From: Fimbriimonadaceae bacterium
GTDB lineage: Bacteria > Armatimonadota > UBA10988
Direction of reading: 5' to 3'
NCBI GenBank assembly: GCA_020850355.1
Contig: JADZEX010000033.1
Span: forward strand, 1 to 64,000
Length of the DNA: 64,000 nt
The position numbers were made by a program, and so were the translations under genes. Each line of letters begins with the position of its first letter. Position 1 is the stretch's first letter. A model generated the notes under the pieces. It was not told where the DNA came from, ran no database searches, and saw nothing but the letters and a program-made list of their open reading frames with translations. Shown one piece after another: positions 17,344-26,295 of this stretch.

Positions 17344-18774
17344 ATGAACCGCCTCCCCGTGGTCGCCATCGTCGGGCGGCCGAATGTCGGGAAATCGACG
17401 CTCTTCAATCGCCTCACCCGCTCCCGTGCCGCCGTTGTCGAAGGCACGCCAGGGGTCACGCGCGACCGTCTCTACGGTGAGGGCGAAGCCTTCGGCAAGC
17501 CGTACCGGGTGATCGACACCGGCGGCCTCGATGCCGCCTTCCGCGATGACATCACCCGCGCCGCGATGGCTCAGACGCAGCTTGCCATCGACGAAGCCGA
17601 CGTGGTGATCTTCCTGATCGACGGCGCCGAGGGCATCAACAAGATCGACTACGAGATCGCCGACCGCCTGCAACGCTGCGCGCAGCCGGTGATCCTGGTC
17701 GCCAACAAGCTCGAGAGTCTCAAGAAGTCCAACCTCGAAGCGGCCTGGGACCTCCGCCTGGGCGAAGCGCTGCCGGTCTCGGCCGTCCACGGCACGCAGA
17801 TTGGTGACCTCCTCGAACGGCTCTGTGAGCTGCTGCCGGAGCCGGAGGCCGAGCCCGCCGAGGAGACCAGCGACGCGATCCGGGTGGCGGTCGTGGGTCG
17901 GCCGAATGTCGGCAAGTCCTCGCTGGTCAACGCCATCTTGGGCGAGGAGCGCTGCATCGTCTCGGAGATCGCCGGCACGACCCGCGACGCGATCGACACA
18001 CCCTTCGAGCGCGACGGGCAGCGCTATGTGCTGGTCGACACGGCCGGCGTGCGCCGGAAGGCCAAGGTCCACGAGGCCCTGGAGTATTACACGGTGCTGC
18101 GCAGCTTCGAAGCCCTGGAGCGCAGCGATGTGGTGGTGCTCTGCCTCGACGCCCTCGACGGAGCGACCTCGCAGGACATGCGGATCGCCGGGATGGCCCA
18201 CGAGAAGGGCCGCGGGCTGATTCTGGTGGTCAACAAGTGGGACCTGCTGCTGCGCTGGGTCGCCGAACGCGAGGCCAGCGGCTTCGAGGTCAACGAGATC
18301 CTCGACCGGCGACTGTACAAGGCCAACCCGCGCACCGTCGGCCGGGAGTACGCCGCGGCGTTGCGCAACCTGATGCCGTTTTGCGTCTACGCGCCGATCA
18401 TCCTGACCACCGCGATCACCGCCCAGGGCGTCGCCAAGGTGCTCGCCGAGACCGCGCTGGTGGCCGAACACCACGCCTTCCGGATCGCCACGCCCGACCT
18501 CAACCGGACGGTCCGCGAGGTGCTCGACGCGCATCCACCGTCGCGCCACGGCAAGCCGCTGAAGGTGCTCTACACCACCCAGGCGCGGGTCAAGCCGCCA
18601 ACCTTCGTGTTCTTCGTCAACGATCCCGACCTGGTCCACTTCTCGTTCGAGCGGCACCTCGAAAAGCAGCTCCGCGCCGCCTACAACTTCGAGGGCACGC
18701 CGCTGAAGCTGGTCTTCCGGGCGCGCCGCGAGGAAGATGGGCGGCGCACGCCGAAACGAGCGTCACGTCGATGA
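17344..18774 (+). CDS. der: Ribosome biogenesis GTPase Der (EngA)
   Basis: 476 residues, typical Der length. Two tandem GTPase domains, each with P-loop GRPNVGKS (residues 11-18 and again near 185), switch motifs TPGVTRDR / AGTTRDAID and DTGG / DTAGVRRK, then a C-terminal KH-like domain. Der helps mature the 50S subunit. The second domain has a standard NKWD guanine-recognition motif. The first has NKLE (residues 121-124), with Glu in place of the usual Asp. No ribosome site precedes the ATG; a promoter just upstream suggests a leaderless message. It heads a plus-strand operon of six genes; the next starts 22 bases downstream. Confidence 0.96.
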   Translation: MNRLPVVAIVGRPNVGKSTLFNRLTRSRAAVVEGTPGVTRDRLYGEGEAFGKPYRVIDTGGLDAAFRDDITRAAMAQTQLAIDEADVVIFLIDGAEGINKIDYEIADRLQRCAQPVILVANKLESLKKSNLEAAWDLRLGEALPVSAVHGTQIGDLLERLCELLPEPEAEPAEETSDAIRVAVVGRPNVGKSSLVNAILGEERCIVSEIAGTTRDAIDTPFERDGQRYVLVDTAGVRRKAKVHEALEYYTVLRSFEALERSDVVVLCLDALDGATSQDMRIAGMAHEKGRGLILVVNKWDLLLRWVAEREASGFEVNEILDRRLYKANPRTVGREYAAALRNLMPFCVYAPIILTTAITAQGVAKVLAETALVAEHHAFRIATPDLNRTVREVLDAHPPSRHGKPLKVLYTTQARVKPPTFVFFVNDPDLVHFSFERHLEKQLRAAYNFEGTPLKLVFRARREEDGRRTPKRASRR

Positions 18775-18796
18775 TCGGCGGGCGAGGGATGATGCG

Positions 18797-20332
18797 ATGC
18801 AGCGCTGGCATGTCGGTCGGGTCGGACTCCGGGCAGTGCTCGTGGGCAGCCTGGTTCTGCTGAGCGGCTGCCGCGAGGGCAGCGTCGCCACGGCCGCACC
18901 GCTCGGGCCGGTCGAATCTTGGTTCTCGGCCTACCTGCAGGGGCAGAAGATCGGGTACATGTCCGAGACCATCGCCCCCACCACGGTCGAGGGCGAGGCG
19001 CTGATCCAGTACACCAGCCGCAACTACGCCGCGTTGCAGGTGCTGGGGCAGCGCATGGAGCAGGTCACCGTCTGGGTCAGCCTGTGCGACGCGCAGTACC
19101 GCCCGCGGACGTTGGAGTTCACGCTCAAGAGCGGCGAGCGCTCGACCGCCGTGACGGCGACCTTTGGCCCCGACCGGATCACCGGCACCCGCACCTCGGG
19201 CGCGCAGTCCACCCCCATCGACGTGCCGATACCCCCCGGCACCGAGCTGGTGGTCGACGCTCAGCCGCTGCTCAGCGCGAAGCGCCTCAAGATCGGCGAC
19301 GAGCTGACGGTGATGCAGTTCAACCCGGTGACCCTCAAGATCGAGCAGTGTACGGTCAAGGCCCTGCGCCAGGAGCCCTTGCCGCTGGCCGGGGCGACCC
19401 TCGAGGCCACGGTCGTCGAGATGTCGTCGCCGATGGTCAAGGCCGAGCTGTGGGTCGACGCCGAGGGGCGCTTGCTGCAACTGGCCTCAACCGCGATGGC
19501 CGCCAAGCTGGAGTACAAGCGCGAGGACAAGGACGCCGCCCTGGCCGGGGTCGACGCCGCGGGCACGCGGATCGACCTGGCCGTAGCGACCGCCATCCGG
19601 CCGGCCACGCCAATCGCTGATCCGGGCAACACGGCGCGGCTGAAGCTGCGGGTGAAGGGCCTCGAGAAGCTCGCCAAAGTGCCCAGCGACGCCTTCCAGC
19701 AGGTCGGCCCGGCCGGTCCGGACGGCTGGCGGGAGGTCGTGCTGGACACTGCCAAGATCCCGCGGCCGCGGCCGCTGAGCCTGCCGCTGACGGCCGCCAA
19801 AGTCGGCGGGGCGGCCAGGTGGCACGATCTCCAGCCCTACCTGGCGGCCGGCGCCTACCTGGAGGCCGACCACCCCAAGATGCAGGCCGCCGGCGCCGCC
19901 GCGGTGAAGGGCGCCAAGGACCTCGCCAGCGCCATCGACCAGGTGCGCGCCTCGGTGCATGACCGGATCCACTGGCAGTCCAACATCGGCCTCTTCCGCT
20001 CGGCGCTGGAAGTGCTCGAAGACCCGGCCGGCGTCTGCCGCGATGCCGCCGCGCTGTATGTCGCGATGGCCCGGGCCGCCGGCCTGCCGAGCCGCGTCTG
20101 CGGCGGACTGGTCTATGTCGGCGGCGCCTTCATGGGGCACGCCTGGGCCGAGAGCTGGGCCGGCGACTGGATCCCGGTCGACGCCACCCGGAGCACCGCC
20201 TTCGTCGACGCGACGCACCTCAAGCTGGCCCAGGGCGACGAGTACGCCGTGGTCTTCGAGATGCTGCCCGCCCTGGGCGGAGTGCAGATTGAAGTGGTCG
20301 AGGCGCAGCCGCGGCCGGCGCCCGTGCCGTAG
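18797..20332 (+). CDS. Transglutaminase-like lipoprotein
   Basis: 511 residues. A lipobox signal (LVLLSGC, Cys25) predicts a membrane-anchored lipoprotein. A long beta-rich region (residues 40-360) of the kind found in front of transglutaminase-core domains leads to the catalytic region: Cys in GVCRDAAALYVAMARAAGLP (C414), His in FMGHAWAESW (H448) and Asp in WIPVDATRS (D462). Such proteins are usually thiol peptidases or amidases of the periplasm rather than cross-linkers. GAGG precedes ATG 18797 by nine bases. It is the second gene of the der-plsY-bsh operon, nine bases before plsY. Confidence 0.85.
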   Translation: MQRWHVGRVGLRAVLVGSLVLLSGCREGSVATAAPLGPVESWFSAYLQGQKIGYMSETIAPTTVEGEALIQYTSRNYAALQVLGQRMEQVTVWVSLCDAQYRPRTLEFTLKSGERSTAVTATFGPDRITGTRTSGAQSTPIDVPIPPGTELVVDAQPLLSAKRLKIGDELTVMQFNPVTLKIEQCTVKALRQEPLPLAGATLEATVVEMSSPMVKAELWVDAEGRLLQLASTAMAAKLEYKREDKDAALAGVDAAGTRIDLAVATAIRPATPIADPGNTARLKLRVKGLEKLAKVPSDAFQQVGPAGPDGWREVVLDTAKIPRPRPLSLPLTAAKVGGAARWHDLQPYLAAGAYLEADHPKMQAAGAAAVKGAKDLASAIDQVRASVHDRIHWQSNIGLFRSALEVLEDPAGVCRDAAALYVAMARAAGLPSRVCGGLVYVGGAFMGHAWAESWAGDWIPVDATRSTAFVDATHLKLAQGDEYAVVFEMLPALGGVQIEVVEAQPRPAPVP

Positions 20333-20341
20333 GAGGTGGTG

Positions 20342-20962
20342 ATGCTCTGGTTGCTGGTGCCCGCGGCATACCTGATCGGAGGCATCCCGTTCGGCCTGCT
20401 GATCGCGCATCGCCACGGGATCGACATCCGCACCGTCGGCAGCGGCAACATCGGCGCCACCAATGTCTGGCGGGCCTGCGGCTGGCGGGCCGGGCTGCCG
20501 GCGCTGCTGGCCGACATCCTGAAAGGCACGCTGCCGTGTCTGCTGGCCGTGTCGGCCGGTCCGCCGCAGACCGGGCTGCAGATCGCCGTCGCCGCGGCAG
20601 CGATTCTGGGGCACAGCTTCTCGCCGTTCATCGGCTTCAAGGGTGGCAAGGCCGTCGCCACCAGCCTCGGCGCGGCCTTTGCGCTGGTGCCGTGGGCGGC
20701 GCTGGCCGCGCTGCTGACCTTCCTGACAACCGTCGCGTTGACGCGCTATGTCTCGGTCGGGTCCCTGCTGGGCGCCCTCGCGCTCGGCCTCGGCACACAG
20801 CTCGGCGCCGCCCCGGCGGGGTTGAAGGTGCTGGTCTGGCTGGTGGTGATCCTGGTCTGGGTCCGCCATCGCGCCAACCTGGGCCGTCTGCTGCGGGGTG
20901 AGGAGCACCGTTTCACGCTCGGCGGGCGCAGCCTGCCGACGCCGCCGGCGGAGGACGCATGA
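20342..20962 (+). CDS. plsY: Glycerol-3-phosphate acyltransferase PlsY
   Basis: 206 residues. Multi-spanning membrane enzyme that transfers the acyl group from acyl-phosphate to glycerol 3-phosphate, the first step of phospholipid synthesis. All three PlsY signatures are visible: YLIGGIPFGLL with SGNIGATNVWR, GHSFSPFIGFKGGKAVAT, and a final VWVRHRANLGRLLRGEE. ATG 20342 has AGGAGG five bases upstream. The last four bases overlap the start of bshB1 (ATGA). A standard housekeeping enzyme in an operon with bacillithiol genes. Confidence 0.95.
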   Translation: MLWLLVPAAYLIGGIPFGLLIAHRHGIDIRTVGSGNIGATNVWRACGWRAGLPALLADILKGTLPCLLAVSAGPPQTGLQIAVAAAAILGHSFSPFIGFKGGKAVATSLGAAFALVPWAALAALLTFLTTVALTRYVSVGSLLGALALGLGTQLGAAPAGLKVLVWLVVILVWVRHRANLGRLLRGEEHRFTLGGRSLPTPPAEDA

Positions 20963-21696
20963 GCGGCGACCCGCGGCTCGATCTGCTCGCCTTCGGCGCT
21001 CACCCCGACGATATCGAACTCGGCTGCGGCGGGCTGCTGGCGAAGTGCTCCCGGGCCGGGCGAGCGGTCGGCGTGGTCGACCTGACGCTGGGCGAGGGCG
21101 CCAGCCGCGGCAGCGTGGCCGAGCGGCAGGCCGAAGCCGCCGAGTCGGCGGCGCTGCTGGGGCTGACGGTCCGCGAGAACCTGCGGCTGCCCGACCTGCA
21201 CCTGGAGGACACCCTGGCCAACCGGGAGGCCGTCGCCGAGGTGATCCGCCGGTACCGCGCCGACCTGGTGTTGGTCTGCTCGCCGCAGGACCGCCACCCC
21301 GACCACGCCGCGGCCAGCAGCTTCGTGACCCACGGCGCCTTCCTGGCGCGGCTGCCGAAGATCGTCACGGCCAGCCCGCCGCATGCCCCGGTGGCGGTGC
21401 TCTACTACCTGATTCACGAGAACCTGCAGCCCAGCTTCGTGGTCGACATCTCCGACGTCTGGGAGGTCAAGCGCGCCGCGGTGGCCTGCTATCGTTCGCA
21501 GTTCGACCAGCCGATGCCGCCGGGCTACCGCTTCGTTGGCACCGCCGACTACCACGCCGCGACGGCGGCGCGGGCCGGCTTCTGGGGCGCCCAGATCCAG
21601 GTCGCCCAGGGCGAGGCCTACCTGACGGCGCGACCCCTGCGGCTGGACGACCCGGTCGGTGTGCTGCTGCAACAGGCCCGCGGAGGTGGCGCGTGA
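20959..21696 (+). CDS. bshB1: PIG-L family deacetylase, probable BshB1
   Basis: 245 residues. Zinc deacetylase of the PIG-L family: AHPDDIELGCGG carries the His-x-Asp-Asp zinc/catalytic motif, RHPDHAAASSF the third ligand, with GEGASRGSVAERQAEA and LRLPDLHLED as in BshB1. BshB1 removes the acetyl group from N-acetylglucosaminyl-malate, the second step of bacillithiol synthesis. The assignment is supported by immediate coupling to a BshA homolog (four-base GTGA overlap). A relaxed-specificity sugar deacetylase is the main alternative. Confidence 0.9.
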   Translation: MSGDPRLDLLAFGAHPDDIELGCGGLLAKCSRAGRAVGVVDLTLGEGASRGSVAERQAEAAESAALLGLTVRENLRLPDLHLEDTLANREAVAEVIRRYRADLVLVCSPQDRHPDHAAASSFVTHGAFLARLPKIVTASPPHAPVAVLYYLIHENLQPSFVVDISDVWEVKRAAVACYRSQFDQPMPPGYRFVGTADYHAATAARAGFWGAQIQVAQGEAYLTARPLRLDDPVGVLLQQARGGGA

Positions 21697-22823
21697 AGAT
21701 CGGAGTCTCGTGTTTCGCCGGGCTCGGCGGCAGCGGCGTGGTCGCTGCCGAGCTGGGCAAGCAGCTCGCCGAGCGCGGGCACGAAGTCCACTTCTTCAGC
21801 ACCAGCCTGCCCTTCCGGGTCGACGACCTGAGCGATCGGCTGCGCTTCCACCAGGTCACCCCGATGCCCTACCCGGTGTTCGAGCACACGCCGATCACCC
21901 TGGCCCTGGCGACCAAGATGGCCGAGGTTGGCGAGGCCGAGGGCCTTGACCTGATCCATTGCCACTACGCCATTCCGCACAGCACGGCGGCCTATCTGGC
22001 GCGGGTCAGCAGCCGGCGCGAACTGAAAGTGGTCACCACGCTGCACGGCACCGACACGCGGCTGGTCGGTCTTGACAGCTCCTACCGCCACATCGTGCGG
22101 TTCAGCATCGAGGCCTCCGACGGCGTCACCGCGGTCAGCGAGAGCCTGCGCGAGAGCAGCGTGCACGACCTGGCGCTGGAGCGGCCGGTGGAGGTGATCT
22201 ACAACTTCGTCGACACCAACTATTTCGTGCCGCGGCCGCACTGCCAGCTCCGCCGGGCGCTCTCCCCACGCTGCGCACCGGTGGTGATGCACGTCAGCAA
22301 CTTGCGTCCGGTGAAGGGCATCCTCGACATCGTCCGGGCCCACGCCGTGGTTCGCGAGCGCACCGGCGCGCAACTGGTGATCGTCGGCGACGGCCCGCAG
22401 CGCGAAGAGGCCGAGAAGCTGGCCCACGGCCTCGGCCTCGGGTGTGACGTGACCTTCGTCGGCCGCCGCGACGATGTCGCCAGTTACCTCGCCTGCGCCG
22501 ACCTCTACGTCGCCGCCTCGCGCGAGGAGAGTTTCGGCATGTCGGCCCTGGAGGCGATGAGCTGCGGCGTGCCGGTGGTGGCGATGCGGGTCGGCGGCCT
22601 GCCCGAGCTGGTGGCCGAAGGCGAGACGGGCCTGCTCACCCCGCCCGGCGAGGTGCTGCCGTTCGCTCAGGCGCAGATTGAGCTGCTCAACGACGAGCCG
22701 CGCCGCGCGGCGATGGGCGCGGCCGCGCGGGAGCGGGCGGTCCACTGCTTCAACCCTGCCGCGATTGTGCCGCAGTATGAAGACCTCTACCGGCGAGCGC
22801 TGAATGGAGAGACCGGGCGATGA
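21693..22823 (+). CDS. bshA: N-acetyl-alpha-D-glucosaminyl L-malate synthase BshA
   Basis: 376 residues. GT-B glycosyltransferase of family GT4: N-terminal [40 protein letters not shown] segment ([16 protein letters not shown]), [11 protein letters not shown], then C-terminal [25 protein letters not shown] and the donor-binding [18 protein letters not shown]. These match BshA, which condenses UDP-GlcNAc with L-malate. Start is GTG overlapping the bshB1 stop, with GGAGG six bases upstream. bshC, the cysteine-adding ligase, is not in the window, so bacillithiol production is inferred from two of three steps. Confidence 0.92.
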   Translation: MKIGVSCFAGLGGSGVVAAELGKQLAERGHEVHFFSTSLPFRVDDLSDRLRFHQVTPMPYPVFEHTPITLALATKMAEVGEAEGLDLIHCHYAIPHSTAAYLARVSSRRELKVVTTLHGTDTRLVGLDSSYRHIVRFSIEASDGVTAVSESLRESSVHDLALERPVEVIYNFVDTNYFVPRPHCQLRRALSPRCAPVVMHVSNLRPVKGILDIVRAHAVVRERTGAQLVIVGDGPQREEAEKLAHGLGLGCDVTFVGRRDDVASYLACADLYVAASREESFGMSALEAMSCGVPVVAMRVGGLPELVAEGETGLLTPPGEVLPFAQAQIELLNDEPRRAAMGAAARERAVHCFNPAAIVPQYEDLYRRALNGETGR

Positions 22824-23311
22824 TCCACCAGGTCGTGCTGGAGAAGTTGGACGCCAACATGGAGCAGGCCACAGTCGGCGCCTGGCGGGTCGCCGAGGGC
22901 GCCGCGATCGCCGTGGGCGAGCCGCTGGTGGAGCTGATCACCGACAAGATCACCTTCGACTACGAGTGCCCCGTGGCGGGCACCGTGCGGCGCCTGGCGG
23001 CGGCCGCCGGCAGCGTCGTGCCGGTTGGCTATTGCCTCGCCCTGGTGGGCGACGCCACCACCGCCCTGCCCGACATCGACCCCACCAACCGCCGGCTGGT
23101 GGAGGAACACAAGCGCCGCCAGGAGGTCGCCATCAGCGTTGGCGACGCCCCGCCAGCGGCGCGGCCCGCGGTCAGCAGCGAACGGGTCCGCGCCACCCCG
23201 GCGGCGCGCCGGTTGGCCAAACAGCACGGCCTCGACCTGGCCAGCGTGTCACCCGCCGAGCCGGGCGGCATCGTCGGCGAGGAGGATGTCCGGCGGCATC
23301 TGGAATCGTAA
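22820..23311 (+). CDS. Stand-alone lipoyl domain plus E3-binding domain protein
   Basis: 163 residues. Residues 1-80 are a biotinyl/lipoyl hammerhead domain with the modifiable Lys43 in the turn ELITDKITFDYECP. Residues ~123-160 are a peripheral subunit-binding (E3-binding) domain, RATPAARRLAKQHGLDLASV then GIVGEEDVRRHL. A 2-oxo-acid dehydrogenase E2 would continue with a ~230-residue acyltransferase domain. Here a clean stop follows, and the 148 bases downstream encode nothing like it, so this is not a simple truncation. It could dock dihydrolipoamide dehydrogenase and act as a mobile thiol carrier. Its ATG overlaps the bshA stop (ATGA), linking it to bacillithiol genes. Function is an inference. 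Confidence 0.88.
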   Translation: MIHQVVLEKLDANMEQATVGAWRVAEGAAIAVGEPLVELITDKITFDYECPVAGTVRRLAAAAGSVVPVGYCLALVGDATTALPDIDPTNRRLVEEHKRRQEVAISVGDAPPAARPAVSSERVRATPAARRLAKQHGLDLASVSPAEPGGIVGEEDVRRHLES

Positions 23312-23459
23312 CGGCGGAGACCGTCGTGTCCTGGTGCCTCTTGCCCGCGCTGCTGCTGGCACGAGGTGTTCGCCGGATCAGCACCTAACGACGCCGGCCG
23401 CGCCTTCCGCGGGCGACCACAACTCGGTGCTCGCAGTCGCCAAGCGTGTTGGCAGCCCG

Positions 23460-23843
23460 CTAATCTGCCGGGTCGCGGAGGCTTGACAGCGTCGACAGGA
23501 CGGCTTCCAACGCCCGGTCGGAATGCAGGGCCTGCCGGCGCGCCAGGCCATGGAGATCGCTTAGCATCTCGGACGCGGTGCGGCCGGTCTCGGATCGACT
23601 CACGGGGCACAGACCAAGCGCGCGGTCGGTGATCTGTTCGACAATCCGCTCCTCGCCGTCGCGAATCGTCAACTGCAGGCCATCGTCGCCGTCCTCGTTG
23701 CGGTAGAGCCCGACTTCGACGGCGTAGTCGGCGAGCTGCACCTCGAACCCGTCTTCAAGGACCGACTCGCGCCAGTCCAGCCGCTGCAGCCTCGTCTGCT
23801 CCAGCAGGTGAGCCAGCAAGTCCAGGTGCCGCTGGTCTGCCAT
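23460..23843 (-). CDS. Conserved hypothetical small protein
   Basis: 127 residues, acidic, no membrane segment. The first half (LLAHLLEQTRLQRLDWRESV, FEVQLADYAVEVGLYRNED, LQLTIRDGEERIVEQITD) resembles a widespread group of small uncharacterised proteins that pair a helix, a Trp-containing turn and three antiparallel strands. The C-terminal half is helical. ATG 23843 has GGGAG six bases upstream. It stands alone on the minus strand, convergent with the bacillithiol operon. I assign no function. Confidence 0.6.
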   Translation of the reverse strand: MADQRHLDLLAHLLEQTRLQRLDWRESVLEDGFEVQLADYAVEVGLYRNEDGDDGLQLTIRDGEERIVEQITDRALGLCPVSRSETGRTASEMLSDLHGLARRQALHSDRALEAVLSTLSSLRDPAD

Positions 23844-23966
23844 GTCAGTCTCCCAGCTCAGAGGTAGCTTCTGCAGCTCCGAGCGTAGGTCGCCAGGCAA
23901 CTGGCCGGCGCGGCCGCCCTTCAGACCTCCACGATGCGGCGCTCGAGCAGCCCAATCAAGCCCACC

Positions 23967-24944
23967 TCAGCCCCCCAGGATCTCCTCGATCCGGGCCAGT
24001 TCGGCCGCGTCGAAGGCGGCCCCGTGGACCGCGGCGACGTTCTCCTCAAGCTGCGCCACGGTGCGCGCACCGATCAGGGCGCTGGTCATCACCGGGTCGC
24101 GTAGGACCCACTGGATCGCCAACTGCGCCAGGCTCTGGCCGCGCTGCTGGGCGACCTCCTGCAGCGCTCGCAGCCTGGCCCGCAGGTCCTCGGTGATCTG
24201 CGCCGCGTTGAGGAACTGCGAGGAGCTGGCGGCGCGGCTGTCGGGCGGGATCGCGTCGATGTACTTGGCGGTGAGCTGGCCCTGCCGCAACGGGCTGAAG
24301 GCGATGATCCCAAAGCCGTGGCGCCGGGCAGCGGGCCACAGGTCGCGCTCGCTGCCGCGGTTCAGCATCGAGTAGCTGGGCTGGTGCAGCAGCAACGGGG
24401 TGCCCAGGTCGGCGAGCAGGCGGTTGGCCTCCGACGCGCGGTCGCCACCGTAGTTGCTGATGCCGGCGTAGAGCGCCCGACCGGAGCGAACGATGGTGTC
24501 GAGCGCCCCGAGGGTCTCTTCGAGCGGCGTGTCGGGGTCGGGGCGGTGGTGGTAGAAGATGTCGAGGTAGTCGAGGCCCAGCCGCTTCAGCGACTGGTCG
24601 CAAGAGGCGATCAGGTTCTTGCGGGTGCCCCACTCGCCGTACGGACCGGGCCACATGTAGTAGCCCGCCTTCGAGGAGATGATCAGCTCGTCGCGATGCG
24701 CTTTGAGCGCGCCGTTGAGCACGCGGCCGACGTTGATTTCGGCGCTGCCGGGCGGCGGGCCGTAGTTGTTGGCCAGGTCGAAGTGCGTCACGCCGAGTTC
24801 GCAGGCGCGGGTCAGCAGCGCCTCGATGGTCGCCGGATCGGCTTCGCCGCCGAAGTTGTGCCAGCAGCCGAGGCTGACTTCGGGCAGCTTCAGGCCCCAG
24901 CGGCCACAGCGGCGGTAGCGCATGGTGCGGTAGTCCGGTTGCAT
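23967..24944 (-). CDS. Aldo/keto reductase, L-glyceraldehyde-3-phosphate reductase-like (YghZ-type)
   Basis: 325 residues. The complete AKR catalytic set is visible: THFDLANNYG (Asp/Tyr), SSKAGY (Lys), YYHH-type turn in DIFYHHRPDPDTPLEE, then GISNYGGDRA, HQPSYSMLNRG, FSPLRQGQLTAKY and the cofactor-binding ALIGARTVAQLEENV. The match is to the AKR14-like YghZ/GprA group, NADPH-dependent reductases of small aldehydes such as methylglyoxal or L-glyceraldehyde 3-phosphate. Cytoplasmic. GAGG lies ten bases before ATG 24944; a sigma-70-like promoter is visible upstream. Monocistronic. Confidence 0.9.
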   Translation of the reverse strand: MQPDYRTMRYRRCGRWGLKLPEVSLGCWHNFGGEADPATIEALLTRACELGVTHFDLANNYGPPPGSAEINVGRVLNGALKAHRDELIISSKAGYYMWPGPYGEWGTRKNLIASCDQSLKRLGLDYLDIFYHHRPDPDTPLEETLGALDTIVRSGRALYAGISNYGGDRASEANRLLADLGTPLLLHQPSYSMLNRGSERDLWPAARRHGFGIIAFSPLRQGQLTAKYIDAIPPDSRAASSSQFLNAAQITEDLRARLRALQEVAQQRGQSLAQLAIQWVLRDPVMTSALIGARTVAQLEENVAAVHGAAFDAAELARIEEILGG

Positions 24945-24965
24945 GATGGCGGTACCTCGCCCGGC

Positions 24966-24995
24966 ATTCTACGCGCCGGCCGCCGCCGCCGGCAA
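24966..24995 (-). promoter_or_regulatory. Sigma-70-like promoter of the aldo/keto reductase gene
   Basis: On the minus strand TTGCCG (24995-24990), 18 bases, TAGAAT (24971-24966). A weaker divergent pair, TTTACG-17-TTTACT (24999-25027), faces the acetyltransferase gene on the plus strand. Confidence 0.5.
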
Positions 24996-25063
24996 CCCTT
25001 TACGGTTCGGCGGGCCTCTGCTTTACTGAATGCCTGCGCCGCGCGGCGGCCGGGAGACGGGTG

Positions 25064-26290
25064 ATGTGGCAGTACCGGGAGTTCGATGCGACGCGCGACC
25101 GCAGCTCGTCGCAGCGCATCTGGCGCGAGGTAGGTTGGCTAACGCGCGACGAGACCGCCGCGATGGATGCCTTCGTTGACGCCGGTCGCGCCCTGGTGGC
25201 GCATCTGCCGGAGCACGAGCCCGAGGCGCTGGTGCTATCGGCGCCGGGCAGCCTGCGTTACCGCGACGCCGATCTGCCGCTGGCGGCGGTGACCGGCGTG
25301 ACCGTCGGCCGGGCCGGTCGCCAGCAAGGGCTGGCGGGTCGGCTGGTGGCGCGCCTGGTGGCCGCCGACGCGCTGGCGGGGGCGGTGGTCTCGGCGCTCT
25401 ACATGTTCGAGCAGGGCTTCTACAACCGCGCCGGTTTCGGCACCGGCGGGCATGAGATGGAGTACCGCTTCGACCCCAGCAAGCTCCGCGTGCCGGTGCG
25501 GCCGCGGCCGCCGGTGCGGCTGACACCCGACGACTGGGAACGGATGCATCAGAACCGGCTGCAGCGCCGGCGCCGCCACGGGGCAGTGTGCCTCACGCCG
25601 CCGGCCGTCAGCCGCGACTCGCTGAGCGATCCGAAGTGCTTCGGGCTGGGCTACGCCGACGCCAGCGGCCGGCTGACGCACCACTTCGCCGCCGACCCCG
25701 GCGAGGGTGAGAGCGGTCCGCTGAAGATCCACTGGTTGGCCTGGCGCAGCGACGCGGAGTTGCTGGAGCTGCTCGCGCTGATCGGCTCGTTGGAGGACCA
25801 GTACCGCTCCGTCGAGCTGCACGAGCCGCCGGGGGTGCCGCTGCAGGACTTCCTGGACCGCCCGATTCGCGACCTGATCGCGCGGCCCAGCGGGCGCTTT
25901 CAGAGCGGCTGCCGGGCCGGCTGCTTCTGGCAGATGCGCCTCAACGATTTGCCGACCGCACTGGCCCAACTTCGTTTCGACGGCGAACTGCGCTGCAACC
26001 TGCAGGTCACCGATCCGGTGGTCGGCTGGCTGCCCGCCGAGAGTCCCTGGCGCGGCGTGGCCGGGGAGTGGACCCTGCAGCTCGGGGCGACCTCGAGCCT
26101 GACACCCGGCCAGACCGCGGGGCTGCCGTTGCTCACCGCCACCGTCAACGACCTGACCCGCCTCTGGTTGGGAGTCGCGCCGGCCAGCGGGCTGGCGTTG
26201 ACCGGCGGGTTGCAGGCGCCGCCCGACCTGCTGGCCGCACTCGACGAGGGGCTGCGCCTGCCGCCGCCGCAGCCCGACTGGGCGTTCTGA
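25064..26290 (+). CDS. Eis-like GNAT acetyltransferase with SCP2-type C-terminus
   Basis: 408 residues. N-terminal GNAT domain with the acetyl-CoA motif VTVGRAGRQQGLAGRLV and ALYMFEQGFYNRAGFG (FYxxxGF). A second, degenerate GNAT-like segment follows and then a sterol-carrier-like C-terminal domain (LRCNLQVTDPVVGWLP... LTATVNDLTRLWLG). This three-part order and the length are those of Eis/YitI-type N-acetyltransferases, some of which modify aminoglycosides or lysines. Substrate unknown here. ATG 25064 has GGGAG seven bases upstream; GTG 25061 is possible. It is convergent with the chemoreceptor gene across a perfect hairpin. Confidence 0.85.
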   Translation: MWQYREFDATRDRSSSQRIWREVGWLTRDETAAMDAFVDAGRALVAHLPEHEPEALVLSAPGSLRYRDADLPLAAVTGVTVGRAGRQQGLAGRLVARLVAADALAGAVVSALYMFEQGFYNRAGFGTGGHEMEYRFDPSKLRVPVRPRPPVRLTPDDWERMHQNRLQRRRRHGAVCLTPPAVSRDSLSDPKCFGLGYADASGRLTHHFAADPGEGESGPLKIHWLAWRSDAELLELLALIGSLEDQYRSVELHEPPGVPLQDFLDRPIRDLIARPSGRFQSGCRAGCFWQMRLNDLPTALAQLRFDGELRCNLQVTDPVVGWLPAESPWRGVAGEWTLQLGATSSLTPGQTAGLPLLTATVNDLTRLWLGVAPASGLALTGGLQAPPDLLAALDEGLRLPPPQPDWAF

Positions 26291-26295
26291 CGCAA

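Noticed and set aside
17122..18657. Long open frame on the minus strand opposite der
   Set aside because: It is the antisense shadow of der: His/Asp/Arg-rich and with no domain. Only its last ~49 codons, beyond der, contain a protein-like hydrophobic helix, and that part is listed separately with low confidence.
22804..23388. Possible frameshifted E2 acyltransferase domain after the lipoyl/E3-binding gene
   Set aside because: None of the three frames between 23312 and 23459 shows the acyltransferase core or the HHxxxDG motif, so the short form is genuine rather than a broken E2.
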